Shown here one piece after another: positions 45,971 to 56,893 of a stretch of 64,000 bases of DNA. Position 1 is the stretch's first letter. Every line of letters begins with the position of its first letter. The translations under genes and the position numbers were made by a program. The stretch covers positions 23,361 through 87,360 of the forward strand of contig MNCI01018959.1 in assembly GCA_015680685.1 (NCBI GenBank), in the 5' to 3' direction. The notes under the pieces were generated by a model. The model was not told the DNA's origin, did no database searches, and saw nothing but the letters and a program-made list of their open reading frames with translations. Source of the stretch: Gnetum montanum. Lineage: Eukaryota; Streptophyta; Gnetopsida; Gnetales; Gnetaceae.

Positions 45971-47648
45971 TATGGTAATCAAAAACATTGTTGGCTAGAA
46001 CACTGAGAGATTCATGGGTGTACAACCTAATCCCAAGTCCATGTGAGGGCTTGCTAGAGGTAGAGAGGGATGCCCTAAATGGTCTTGTCAATCAAATAGG
46101 GACTTACCAGATGCAACAGGGGTGCAACATGACTAGCTACGATGCTGATGCAAAACGGTGCTAAGTGTTCAACTAGTGTCAATGGTGTTAATAATGTTGA
46201 GTGTTGTTAGGTTTTTTTTGGCAAAGATGAAGGTATCAACATACTAGGACCACCTCCCAAGCATAGTTTTGTGCATGACTATGCAATGGATATGGGATGA
46301 AATAGTGAAAGATGCAAATAAAATGCTAAAAATGNNNNNNNNNNNNNNNNNNNNNNNNNNNNNNNNNNNNNNNNNNNNNNATAAGCAAAACAACTCCCCC
46401 AAATGGGGTTGAGCATAGTTAACACCAAGAGGGATTAGAAGGTACACATTGTACAATAGGTGCAGTGGACAATGTTGTCACAGTTTCAAAGGTGCCTAGC
46501 TATGGAGACTGACGTTCCACCATGGTGTCTATGCCTATTAGATTGGTTGCTGTAGTGTGTAGTCAGTTTCAATGATCTGTAGTGGTATGCAACTTTGCCT
46601 CTCTTTGGTTGGCTAGAGTGCTTTTGATTTGCCAATGCTTTGATTTTGCTAACCCAAATTTGCCAATGCTTCGATTTTTCCTACCCAAAAAAAGCCCACC
46701 CTAAAAACATTGAGGATGAAGGTATTTATAGGGTTAGGTTTAGCATGAAATGCAGGGTGACTACCACATGGTAGAGGGGATAGTTGGTTCTACACCATCA
46801 TCCAACTATGCTTTCCATTAAGGCTGATGGTGTTGTGCTTTGTAGGACTCTACGAGACTATGAGATTATGACTACACTGCCAACTGCATATGTGTGTGTT
46901 GAGAGGACTCCAAGATACCTGAAAAAATGAAAATTTGGAGACTATGCTCTCCAATGTCTTGCATGGGGTAGAGTGTAGTTACAATTTTGGGGATAAAAGA
47001 AGATACAAAAGAGATGCATTTTGCTAACTATGCTTATCAGAGATGAGTTAGAGCTGAGCTGAGTAGTGTTGTCATGCTATGCAAGCCATTGGAGGCCGTT
47101 CTAGCTAACTACACTTAACCATGCTCTAGACTAGGGAAGAGCATAGTCCCACATTTTGAAAAAAATTCATAGAAAAAGTGGCTATGTGCTAACTACACTC
47201 TCAAATAGAGGTTAACTACACTCCCAAATGGTGTAGAGCATAGTCTTGGCACTTAGAAAAATTTGTAGTTTCTAGCTTCATGATAACACTTAGAAAAAAT
47301 TGCAAAACTAGCCTTTTTGTTGACTATGCTCTCTACTGGAGGTTGACTATGCTCTTAACTAGGGTCAAGTGTAGCATTAACACTTAGAAAAATATGCAAA
47401 AACTAGGCCTTCATGTTGACTATGCTCTCCACAAGAGGTTGATTATGCTTTAGGGCAGTGTTGAGTGTAGTCTCAGCACTTAGAAAAATTTGCAACTTTT
47501 GGCTTCATGATGATACTTAGAAAAAATTACAAAACTAGCCTTTGTGTTTACTACACTCTCTATTGGAGGCTAATTATGCTCTCAATTAGGGTTGACCATA
47601 GTCTCAACACTTAGCCAAATTTGTAGTCGAGATGCTAGTGGTGTTTCA
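45971..47648 (-). mobile_element. RT-7: 5' LTR (1,678 bp)
   Basis: Read on the minus strand from 47,648 it begins TGAAACACCACTAGC and ends GATTACCATA. A TATA box (CCCTATAAATACC, minus) lies near 46,718-46,730. The outer 900 bp consist of repeated modules of about 110-130 bp carrying TTGACTATGCTCTC and ACTTAGAAAAAATT phrases. A run of 46 N (46,335-46,380) interrupts it. It is the inverted partner of the RT-6 LTR. Confidence 0.8.
46335..46380. other. Assembly gap (46 N)
   Basis: An unbroken run of N inside the RT-7 LTR. Confidence 1.
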
Positions 47649-50600
47649 AAGAGTTTACTAGTTCAAGTTACATTTAAGTCAAATATCATTTTGGTTGAAC
47701 ATCCTTACCTCCAATTTGTTAAAAAAGAATTATATCTCAATGTAAATGATTAACCTTATCTACAATCTATAGGATACAAGTTATAACATGTTCTAAGCAA
47801 TAGATTAAAAATTTTTAATTATGAAGTGAAGTATATGTAAAAAAACATTAATTAATGTGAAAATAGGTAGATATATCTTACTTAAATTCATAATCAAAAT
47901 TGTACTCTATAGGAAGAAGTCAATATGAAAAGAAAATTATCCAAAGCAACTAGTCATTGATTTTGATTCAATTTATAGTGCTATTTTAGGTATTTTCATT
48001 TAAATTTCAAATTCATTAGTTTAAGTTAAATTTATATCCAAATTTCACATTGTTCACCTTAAGAAGTGAGAATCTTGAATTTTCATTTGATTTTTACATT
48101 TTTCAATAAATCTTAGATTTGGGATTCTAGGTTTTGAATAAAAAATATCTTCTTGGGTGAAACTGAAAAATAATATTTCAAAAATTTAATGAAGAAAAAT
48201 ATAAAGAAAAAGTGTAATGATTTTGATGCTATCTTTTTAGGTTTTCATCTTTACAACTCATTTTGAAAAAACCTCCCCTCTGAGATGGAAAACGATCAAG
48301 GGTTACCTTTGTTCAGAAATGCTTTTACAAGTACTTGCTTCTTACTAAAGGATTTTTTATAAAATGAAAGAGAAATCACTCTCTAAAAACAAAAGAAAGC
48401 TTCAATTAAAAAACAAATGAAGAAATAGTAATTCAAGCTAAAATCTTCATCCTTGAATTGCCAACACAAAAAAAGTTAACACCATAAGAAATACATTAAT
48501 TTTTCAACTTTTTTTTCTTATAGTTGTAACTAAAAAACAAAATCTTTGAGAATCTAATATTTAACTCCTAAAGAAAGGTCATAGTTAGGATTTTGCTACT
48601 AAAACCTAACTACACAACAAAGCATTCAAATAGAATAGAGAATAAGCAACCAAAGACATTTCTAATTGTAAAGAAAAGTAGACAAAACAAGTTGATTACT
48701 AAGAATGATATCATTAATGCTTGATTGAAGTTATAAATTTTGGATATTCGTTTCCAACTGTATTATTGATGCTTACTTGAAGTTACAAATTTTGGATATA
48801 CGTTTCCAAGTAAGTTGTGCAATAGGATACTCAAAAAATTATTTTGCATATGACACAGTACCTACTTCCAAATCAAAAAATGAATATAGAAGTGAATTTC
48901 ATTTTTATTTTTTGTATTTCAAGTTTGTTGTAACTCTATAGTAAGTGATAGACTAATTACACCTCATTTATACTCAAAATGAAGAGTAGTGTAACCGACA
49001 AGGTTAGTCCCTCTTACTTAAATTACACCTAAGTCACATCCTAATTTTTGTCTCACTAGGATACCACCCATCTAGTGATTAAGTTATATTACATTTGTAA
49101 TAATTTTTTTATTCTTTTTTTTAATGATTTCCACTATAACACAATCAAACTATAAGCAAGTTTGTAATACCTATGATCCACTAAGTAGTAGGTCATAATC
49201 ATGTTAGATTTGCCTCAACAAAGAAGTTTCACCACCATTGTAACAACATTTCCTTGATGTTGTTTGACATCATAAGAAATTTTCTTAGATCTAATGGATT
49301 TTTCATAGTAGACTTGGAAACTACACCTCCAAGCAAGCAATGCATATACTTTACTACTAATAAGGTAACATGAAATGTAATCAAATTCATATAAATTATA
49401 TATACACCTCTAAATAAACACCTAAAACTCAAAATGACACTAGTAAATAAGAACAAAAATCTTGTAAATACTATTAGGATGTGAATTAATGCTTTCTTTC
49501 ACTTGGTTTCCTCAATTTTTTAGCTTGGACAAGTAGCTGTAAATTCATGTGATTCAAAGCTAATTGGAGTTTAGAGTCTTAAACCATAATTGCATCTTTA
49601 ATGAGTTTCAAACTCATAAAACAAATAATGCGTAGCTTGCAACCATCAAGAGCCAATTTTTTGAAGATAGAAGACTAAGAGATAAGTGGATCTAGCTTCA
49701 AATGGAGATGGGGCTAGCACCGAAGTTAAATTTGAAGTTCAACAAGGTACTTCAAGCTCATGCAATCCTCATGAACTTGTAGCATAGAGTTTCTACTAAA
49801 TGCAGTTCGTAATGGCTCATAACTTATTTTCCAATAGGAAAAGAAAATTTATTAGTACAAATCCCTACAACTTGCAAGCCTATCACACTCATAATGGATC
49901 TTTTAGCCTAATTGGCCACTTGACCATTGGAAATGATTGACTAAGATTACTAGTTGCAGTCCCTTGTAGTAGTTGATTAACTTGATAATTCTTCATTGGG
50001 TTGTAAGCAATAACCCAACTATGACTCACACCCAGATAGTAGCCATTAAGAAAAAGTTATTGTAAGCACCAACTAAAGTTATTTTACCTTGAGATTGAAT
50101 AGGAACCATAAAATAAAAAGAACAAAACAAAGATATACAAAGACATACATATGGATATACAAAGATAGATAGTGAGAGAGTTTGAAGATAGAGAGATAAT
50201 AAATAATTACATTATTGTATGATGTTATTCTATATTGAATTAAAGAATAAGATACTCATTTCTTCTTGTTTATAAGTGAATTAATGTTCTACATTCTTCA
50301 TCATAGTTCTAGCAACTTAACCTCATGTAACTCATGATCCTCCATCTGATTAATTTCCATATTCTACAGCACATGAACACATCTAAGATTGTGGTTTCAT
50401 TGTGATAGTCATGGATTATGATGATATTTTTAGATTTAAAATTTATATAATTTTTATTTTTCTTTGTTTTAATCATTTATGTGGATCCTAATCAATTTTT
50501 CAATTTATGTATGTTTTCATTACAATTTCAAGTGATGTTGACTAATTTCTAGACATTTCTTCTTGATTTGGAAATCCTAATGATTTAGAAAACACTTGTT

Positions 50601-50759
50601 CACACTTAAAAATTCTTATAGTAGACTCTAATTTCATTTTTTCTTTTGTCTCTTCTTCACTTGTCATTTCGTTATATGTTTATGGTTTGGATTAGTGAAA
50701 AAGATCAATGATTCATACCAAATACTATTCCTTCTTCATATGCATCTAAGAAATAGACT
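47649..50759. other. AT-rich sequence, no gene seen
   Basis: Three kilobases without a recognisable coding frame. An imperfect 52-bp tandem duplication lies at 48,717-48,818 (ATGCTTGATTGAAGTTA and ATGCTTACTTGAAGTTA). The 5' LTR and primer site of RT-8 should lie here, but I could not define them. Confidence 0.4.
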
Positions 50760-51355
50760 AAAAAGATTCCAATGTCATCAAAATAATCATCTTCATCATA
50801 GAATTCCAAAGGTTAAGAAGGCCAAAGTTCATTTCCACAAGAAGGACCATCAATTTCATAGGTAGATCCACATATTGTTAATGTGGTAGATAGACTTAAT
50901 ATTTTTGTTTCTTTGACTACTAGGTGGAATTCATTTTTAGCCATATTTCCTAATGCTATCAAACCTAATCAGGTATCCATGATTGTTGGTAGGCCTACTA
51001 AATTTTGATTTTGTACATTGATTTTTAATTCTAGGAGTTAATTGAATTCTACTCCACTAACACAATCAAACCTTTCTTTAATCACACAAATGGCTAGTTC
51101 ATCTTTATGTACTCAATTTGTTCCTTTATAAGTTAATGCTATTTACCATGCTAATGCTCCTAATAATTCCACAAAACATTTTTATTAGTAGCAAATGCAT
51201 CAATAACATTTATAAGTCACTCAATAAACCTTGTTGAATGATTTAAAACAAGTTTTCTAGAATACCTAGCCACTTTTGCCTAATCAATTGATTTCTTACT
51301 CTCTTCCTATTCCAACATAAGTACCTATTACATTAATCATTTCTCCTAATGTTTC
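50760..51355 (+). pseudogene. gag: RT-8: gag, part before the RT-9 insertion
   Basis: One + strand frame can be followed with several TAG/TAA stops. It has serine- and glutamine-rich composition (for example SSFPQEGPSIS, LLPNQLISYSLPIPT) and ends at VPITLIISPNVS, where RT-9 interrupts it. After the second copy of the 5-bp target site the same frame goes on at 60,921 (QLGQPVLHMNYPN). This is the poorly conserved N-terminal part of gag in an Athila-like element. Confidence 0.6.
51351..51355. other. RT-9: left target-site duplication (GTTTC)
   Basis: GTTTC precedes the LTR start and recurs directly after the 3' LTR at 60,921-60,925. Removing RT-9 and one copy restores an open frame in RT-8 gag. 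Confidence 0.9.
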
Positions 51356-51863
51356 TATAACGTCCCATCCATTGTTAAGGGTGGAAAAAATTGTAAACAA
51401 TGTAATTATCCTTCTAATGAAGGAGTACCTTGTTATAAGGAGTTATGACTATTCATGTACCCATTGGGAAAGGGTTTGACCTATGCTATTTAAGGTTAGG
51501 GTTAGAGGTCGTGCTTGCATGGAGTTGCAGAGCCTAGACAGGTGAGTAACGGGAGCCAAGTGAAGCAAGACAAAAAGGAATTGATCACCCCTTTGGTAGG
51601 ATAGCCTAACAATGGTGGTAGTGCCAAATTGCCTCTAAGGCTTAAGTGACATAGGAAGACAACCTAAAAGGGCGTTACAGTACTCTCTTCCATTGATATA
51701 ATTTTTTCATTTTTCTTTCCTTGCTTAATTCTTTAGTATTAATTATTTATTCACTCATTAATTCATCATTTAAGTGTTTATAATCCTTCCGATATGTTAT
51801 CCAATATGAATATAATAAATTAGGTGTTTACATTGTTACGACATCCGAGAACGGGACGTGACA
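51356..51863 (+). mobile_element. RT-9: 5' LTR (508 bp)
   Basis: It starts TATAACGTCCC, which mirrors the end GGGACGTGACA; the original start was therefore probably TGTAACGTCCC. The sequence TTGACCTATGCTATTTAAGG near 51,476-51,495 may supply the promoter. The last bases read ACGGGACGTGACA. The equivalent end of the 3' LTR is decayed to ACGGGATATCATA. Confidence 0.9.
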
Positions 51864-51865
51864 TT

Positions 51866-51880
51866 TGGTATCAATGCAAA
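51866..51880 (+). other. RT-9: primer-binding site, initiator-Met type
   Basis: TGGTATCAATGCAAA begins three bases after the LTR. The first eight bases equal the usual plant retroelement site for initiator methionine tRNA, TGGTATCAGAGC; the rest has drifted. Confidence 0.8.
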
Positions 51881-52072
51881 TCATGATTCAAGAACCAAAA
51901 TGAAAAAAAAAAACACCTTATTTTATTATTATCATAGAACACAAGTACATTTAAGAAAAACAAGAACATGGAGGAAAATATTATTTTATTTTATTATCAA
52001 AAGGAATGAAGAGGAAGTACATCATTAAAAGAAAGGGTAGAATGGGAAAATAAAGAAAAGGGGCAACTGTAA

Positions 52073-54090
52073 TTATTTGTTACAATCAAATAATTGAAGA
52101 AGATCTGTAACCATCTTCAATTTGGATTCTCTCTCTTTAGTAGTAGCATCTACTTTGCTAAGCACTACTTTACATCCAACCTATCCATCACATAGTTGTT
52201 TGATATATTTGGTTACATGTCTCACTGCAGCTACTAATTCCTCTTTTCTTTGAAGTTGAGTCTTCAACATTTCCACCTATATTGATTGATCATCCATGTC
52301 TCTTTGTCATTCCTTTTCCTTTCTCTGTAGAAACAAAATTTAAATTATGAGTTATGAACAAATCAATAAATCAAAAGGAGAAAAGAGAGAAAAATATAAT
52401 AATAAATAAAATTATATATATATTACCTAAAATTAATCATTATAAATTTGAAGGAAACATGCATGAGTATCTAGATGGCGAGCATAACGTGTTGCACTTT
52501 CCAACTCTCCTAAGAGTTGCTCTAGATTTTTTATAGCGTCTAGAGTGTCCTCAGGAATTGGATGCCAAGATGATGGAAGTCTAGCCTACACTAAATCATA
52601 ATCTGCCTTGAAATTGCATGACTGTAACTCCCATAGATGATAGACATCCTCATAAGCAGAATAGGTTTGTTGTTAGAGATTCATTAATTAATATACTGAA
52701 GAAACACAAGTTCTTCTTCAACAGCTACCACTATCTTTCCCATAGAATAAGAAAACCCAAAGATAGAGAAAGAAGAAACCACTGGAATAGATTTAAAAAT
52801 TATTATTGGTGCTGCTTGTGGAAGGGAACCTCTTCTAGGTGTTGAAGGAAAAGAAGGTATGAGTGGTGATCTAGGTGGTGGTGGAATAGGAGTCTATGCA
52901 AAAGTAGCACCTGCATCACCTCTATCCATCTCTTGGATAAAATACTGTCACTCCATAGACCTCTACAACATAAAAAAATTTTAAAAAATTAAATTATTAT
53001 TAACATTACACAAAGAAAGGAAGAAAGTATTCAAACCTTCAAATAATTAAAACCTACCTCTGGTTGCTTCCCCTTATCATGTCTTAAACTTGGTTGAGGA
53101 GTTGGTTGGGATTGTTGTTGAGCCTGTTGTTGGGTTGATTGTCTTATAACTACTAGACTACTGGAACTTTGCCCTGTACATTGCCTTTGCAAAATAAATT
53201 TATTAGAAAAAAAATAAAAATATAAAAATATAGATAATACATTTAACTTAGTAAATTATATTTAAATATATACCTTGGAAGCAGAAACTATGACCTGTTC
53301 TTGTGATTAAACCATACCAAAGGTTAAAGAACCTTAAATTTCTTCAGCCTGTGTAGCTTCAACACTCTGTACTGGTTCATTCTGCAGCCCATATTGCACT
53401 ATCAAATACATAAAATAGAAACATAATTAACAAACAAGGAAATAATAAAAAAACATGAAATTACCTCACTAATTTCCTCTTGACTTTGAGCTTGCTGTAA
53501 AGTTAGTTGACCTTTCTGGGCATCCATAATCTTACTCCTTATAACCCTTTCATCTTCAAGAAATTCAGGGCATAATTGAGGATCGTAATGAGTAAAACAT
53601 TTTTTGGGATGATCAGAACTTAAGATCATACACATAATCAAAGGTATACAACATAAAGTATAGGATTTTAAAGGATGTTGGTGGGAAACAAGAATTTCGG
53701 TCATAGTAGTATAAAAAGTAGAGAAATATGACATCAAATAATCATAAACCCTACCAGTTATGGCACCATGAAGTATGAAAATAGAGTAATAACTAGCATT
53801 GGATTGTCATCTATACCATAGAACCTTGTTACTGATAAATAAACATAAGTCAAAATAAGCATCATTAATGAAATATTTACAAATGAATTGATTTTTGCAA
53901 ATGATGGAATCAGCAACGTAATTGGATAATTTCATCTTACATAAAGATTTAAATTATGGAGAACAAGTTGTAGGGATCAACAAATCCTCTCCTAGCTAAA
54001 ACCCTAAGACTACTTTGATATCAAGAGAAAGGATCGTTATCGCTCCAAAAACTAATTGAAAAATAGTGTTTTTCTTATTATCATACTACT
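52073..54090 (-). pseudogene. Antisense multi-exon gene inside the RT-9 leader
   Basis: Read on the minus strand, at least six coding blocks are separated by short AT-rich introns with GT/AG edges. Exon 1: about 54,090-53,465 (FDLCLFISNKVLWYR, ILHGAITGRVYDYLMSYFST, KKCFTHYDPQLCPEFLEDE). Exon 2: 53,398-53,274. Exon 3: 53,184-53,058 (Q-rich, RQSTQQQAQQQSQPTPQPS). Exon 4 starts at 52,972 (proline-rich, TPIPPPPRSPL). Exon 5 ends at 52,427 (LPSSWHPIPEDTLDAIKNL). Exon 6: 52,324 to a stop at 52,073, with coiled-coil character (MLKTQLQRKEELVAAVRHV). Introns are 66, 89, about 84 and 102 bp. A few stops, mostly TAG, break it. I do not recognise the protein. It could be captured host DNA, a nested DNA transposon, or an extra antisense gene of the element. 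Confidence 0.6.
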
Positions 54091-54717
54091 CAAATCACTT
54101 TACAAGAACATCATTGCAAAAGAAAAGTTTAAAAACTGGGAAAACCAATAAATCAACCAATCTAGAAGTAGTGAGAAATTGAAAATCATCTTTTCCAAGC
54201 AAGCTACAAACCTAATTGGAAGTAGTAAGAACATTATTTTGGTGTAAAAAAAATATTATTAGGTAATAAAGAGTGGCTACCTAAAGGGGCTTGAGGTGAA
54301 GTTTGATGTTTGAAAGCCATGAATTCTTTATAATAGTAAATTTTCAAACTTCTTTGTAGATAATCTTTTGTTGGTTGTGATGAGTAAATTAACTTACTTC
54401 TTATATTTATAATATAATCTTAGAAACCTTAGTAAAAGAAAAGAGAAAGTATAACTTAAGATAACAAAATATTTAATAAAAGTTAACATATACTTTTTTT
54501 TACAAGAAAAAGCTAACGTTTAATTTTTGTTTAAAAAGCTAACATTCACTTTTTTTTAATTTTATGATTTTTAGGTTCACTAAAGTGAAGTCATCTCTAG
54601 TTTCAGATGAAGTATTCTTCGAGATGATTCCAATGATACCAATTTCATCAAAATCTGGCTTATGGTTTAGAAGATATGACCATTCTTGATTTACGTGTAG
54701 TAAAAAAATAATAAGAA

Positions 54718-54840
54718 TATATATATATATGTATAGATATATATAAGTCAAATTGGAGGTCTCGGTTCGAACTTGAGCCCCTATTACTAAGTTTAAATAT
54801 ATATATATATTAAATAAAAAATAAATATATATATATATAT
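54718..54840. repeat. (AT)n runs around a B-box-like motif
   Basis: Two AT dinucleotide runs, about 54,718-54,730 and 54,797-54,840, flank GGTCTCGGTTCGAACTTGAG (about 54,759-54,778). GGTTCGAAC is the tRNA B-box consensus, so this may be the remnant of a tRNA-derived SINE. No A box or cloverleaf is seen. Confidence 0.5.
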
Positions 54841-55013
54841 GCCTGTGGCCAACTACGGTTAGGCCATGATTAGCCATGACTAGTTGTGGGAGGGGGCTGC
54901 AAAAGAAATTTGGTCGTAATGGCCCGCCCCAACAAAGGCAAACAAAAATTGCATTTTTGCCACCATTTTCGTTGCTACTATTTTTGCCATCACCGTTGCA
55001 CGCCTGCCTCTTG

Positions 55014-55182
55014 CACCATCATCGCCTCCCATGCCACCCATCATCACCTCCTATGCTACCCATCATTACCTCCCCTACTGCCCATCACCACCTCCTATGC
55101 TGCCTATCATCGCCTCCCCTATCACCCATCATCATCTCCCACATCGGCTATCACTGCCTCTCGTGCCGCCCATCACTGCCTT
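55014..55182. repeat. CCCATCATCACCTCC minisatellite
   Basis: About eight degenerate units of 20-24 bp with the core CCCATCA(T/C)CACCTCC(T/C)ATGC. The region is GC-richer than its surroundings and open in more than one frame, which follows from the repeat. Confidence 0.8.
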
Positions 55183-55375
55183 CTGACCACTGCGCAGACC
55201 CTGAATTGGTTGTGTGTTAATTAATGGAAAAGATAAATTTTTTTGACAATTGACGAAAATTTTAAAATTCCCATCAATAGATGGAAATTTTTCAAAAAAA
55301 AAAAAAATTTCTGCCATTAGTATTAATTTAAGAGAAAATATGCGTTTAATTATTTACTATAAATAAAAATTTTGT

Positions 55376-55436
55376 CATTAAGCGTGCACGTCCTGGAGTA
55401 GAACTGGGATGTATGACCTCTTGGGAAGTCTCAAAA
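55376..55436 (+). repeat. 5S rRNA-derived fragment
   Basis: The sequence runs from ATTAAGCGTGC through GGAGTAGAACTGGGATG to TGACCTCTTGGGAAGTC. It follows the 3' half of plant 5S rRNA (TTAAGCGTGC, GAGTAGTACTAGGATGGGTGA, CCTCCTGGGAAGTC) with scattered changes. A box, intermediate element and C box of the internal promoter are all recognisable. The 5' half and the last bases of 5S are missing, so this is not a gene. Such pieces occur in 5S-derived SINEs and in the LTRs of Cassandra-type TRIM elements. Which one this is cannot be told here. Confidence 0.75.
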
Positions 55437-55740
55437 AATGTGAAAATTAAGAAAACTTAAAATAGCTATAAATTTTGAATCCAGAGTTTGTTTTCAACCA
55501 AAAAAAATCAATTCCAATAGATTTGAACCTTTCAGACTCAATAGAATGGTCAAATTTAAATTTTGGATTACATAAAATTAACTTTTAATTTCTTGATTTA
55601 GGTCCCAAAATAAATAGATTTTATTGAGAAATCCATAACATTTTCAACTTCTTCCACAACTGACTAAATGATTTTGAATCCCATAAAAGGGCCATAAAGG
55701 CTAAGGATTCTCAAACATACCTGATTACTTCAATCTACTG

Positions 55741-56893
55741 ATGTCTAGAACCCAAAGAATAAATTGGAGAGAAATGGAAGCCCGAGTCAATGACCGAATG
55801 AATGCCCTTGAAGAACAAATTAATGAGATTAGGGGTGTCCAAGAAGAACTTTGACACTCAAACCAAGGGTTTGGGACAAAGATGAAAAATATGTCTAAAG
55901 AAATTAAGAAATTGTCCCAAATTCAAAGGATAAATGGTTTGAAGTATAAGGAAAGATAGATTTCTTTGCTGACTCCATCAAGCAATTAACCAACCATCTT
56001 ATTCAACCTTCCAATCCTACCCACGGTCTACCTAGAGCACAACATCAAGATCAACCTTCCATTAGAAATCCACAATAAATACAAACTTCACCTGTTAATG
56101 GATAGGATACTAAAATCCACCTTGTAGACTGTAAAATTGAAATCAAGAGTGAAAGATATGGGAACTAGCTTAATCCATCCCCCCCCTCATTGACACAAGT
56201 ACATGCTAAGAAAGTAAAATTAGATCATTATGCCAGAGCCCCTAGATCCAGTGCTAAGCTAAAGGATTAGCTTGATACAATGAAATATTACTTTGATATG
56301 TTGAATTTGTCAAGCCATGAATGTCTAGAAGTTATATCCTTATATTTAAGAGGACTTGCAGCAACATGGTGGAATGGGCTAAGATCTCAAGGTTTGATTA
56401 CAAATTAGCTTAATTTTTGTTGAGATTTTGAACAAAAATTTGTTCCCAATTATTTTTTCAAGGAGTGTAAAATGAGATTTGATTCCTTAAGATTGGAAAA
56501 ATGACCCACAGATGATTACTACAAAGAATTCTATGATCTTTCTTAGTATGTAAGTCATTGCGATAAGGAAGAATTAACTTCGAAATTCATTGGAGGATTA
56601 CATGCTCAATTACATCCACAAACATGAGCCCATAATCTCCAAACTATTGATGAAGAATATAGAATTGCTAAGAATTATGAGGAATCAAATTAGATACGAG
56701 TGACCCTTTGACAAGCAACTTTTCAACAAAGTCTTTTTCCATAAGCAATGGTAGAAGAGATACCAACAAAAAAGCTTGATCAGGATCTAGATGTTTCTCT
56801 TGTGGCAAGGATTATCTTAAACAAGATTGTCCAAAATGTCAAGCAAAAATACAAAGGACCAACCAAATCAGAAATTAGAAACCAAACCCAAAC
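55741..56893 (+). pseudogene. gag: RT-9: gag, decayed
   Basis: The frame starts at an ATG at 55,741 (MSRTQRINWREMEARVND), a charged, helical N-terminus. The capsid region at about 56,210-56,690 includes YFDMLNLSSHECLEVISLYL, GLAATWWNGLRSQGL and FVPNYFFKECKMRF. A zinc-knuckle remnant at about 56,798-56,836 reads CFSCGKDYLKQDCPKC; the usual CX2CX4HX4C is one residue short and the His is not recognisable. There are about a dozen stops and two frame changes. Capsid would form the particle and the knuckle would bind element RNA. Confidence 0.8.

Noticed and set aside
35509-47653. Single composite transposon bounded by the inverted RT-6/RT-7 LTRs
   Set aside because: The flanking 5-mers AACTC and AAGAG do not form a target-site duplication, and each LTR has its own primer site and gag start.
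54750-54795. tRNA gene at the GGTTCGAAC motif
   Set aside because: No A box, acceptor stem or cloverleaf can be drawn around it.
54876-55224. Two + strand open frames of 112-114 codons rich in His, Pro and Ser
   Set aside because: They arise from the CCCATCATCACCTCC minisatellite, which is free of stops in more than one frame.
51864-55740. CACTA-type DNA transposon as explanation of the RT-9 leader
   Set aside because: I saw no CACTA/TAGTG end pair with a 3-bp duplication and no TNP2-type transposase. It remains possible but unsupported.
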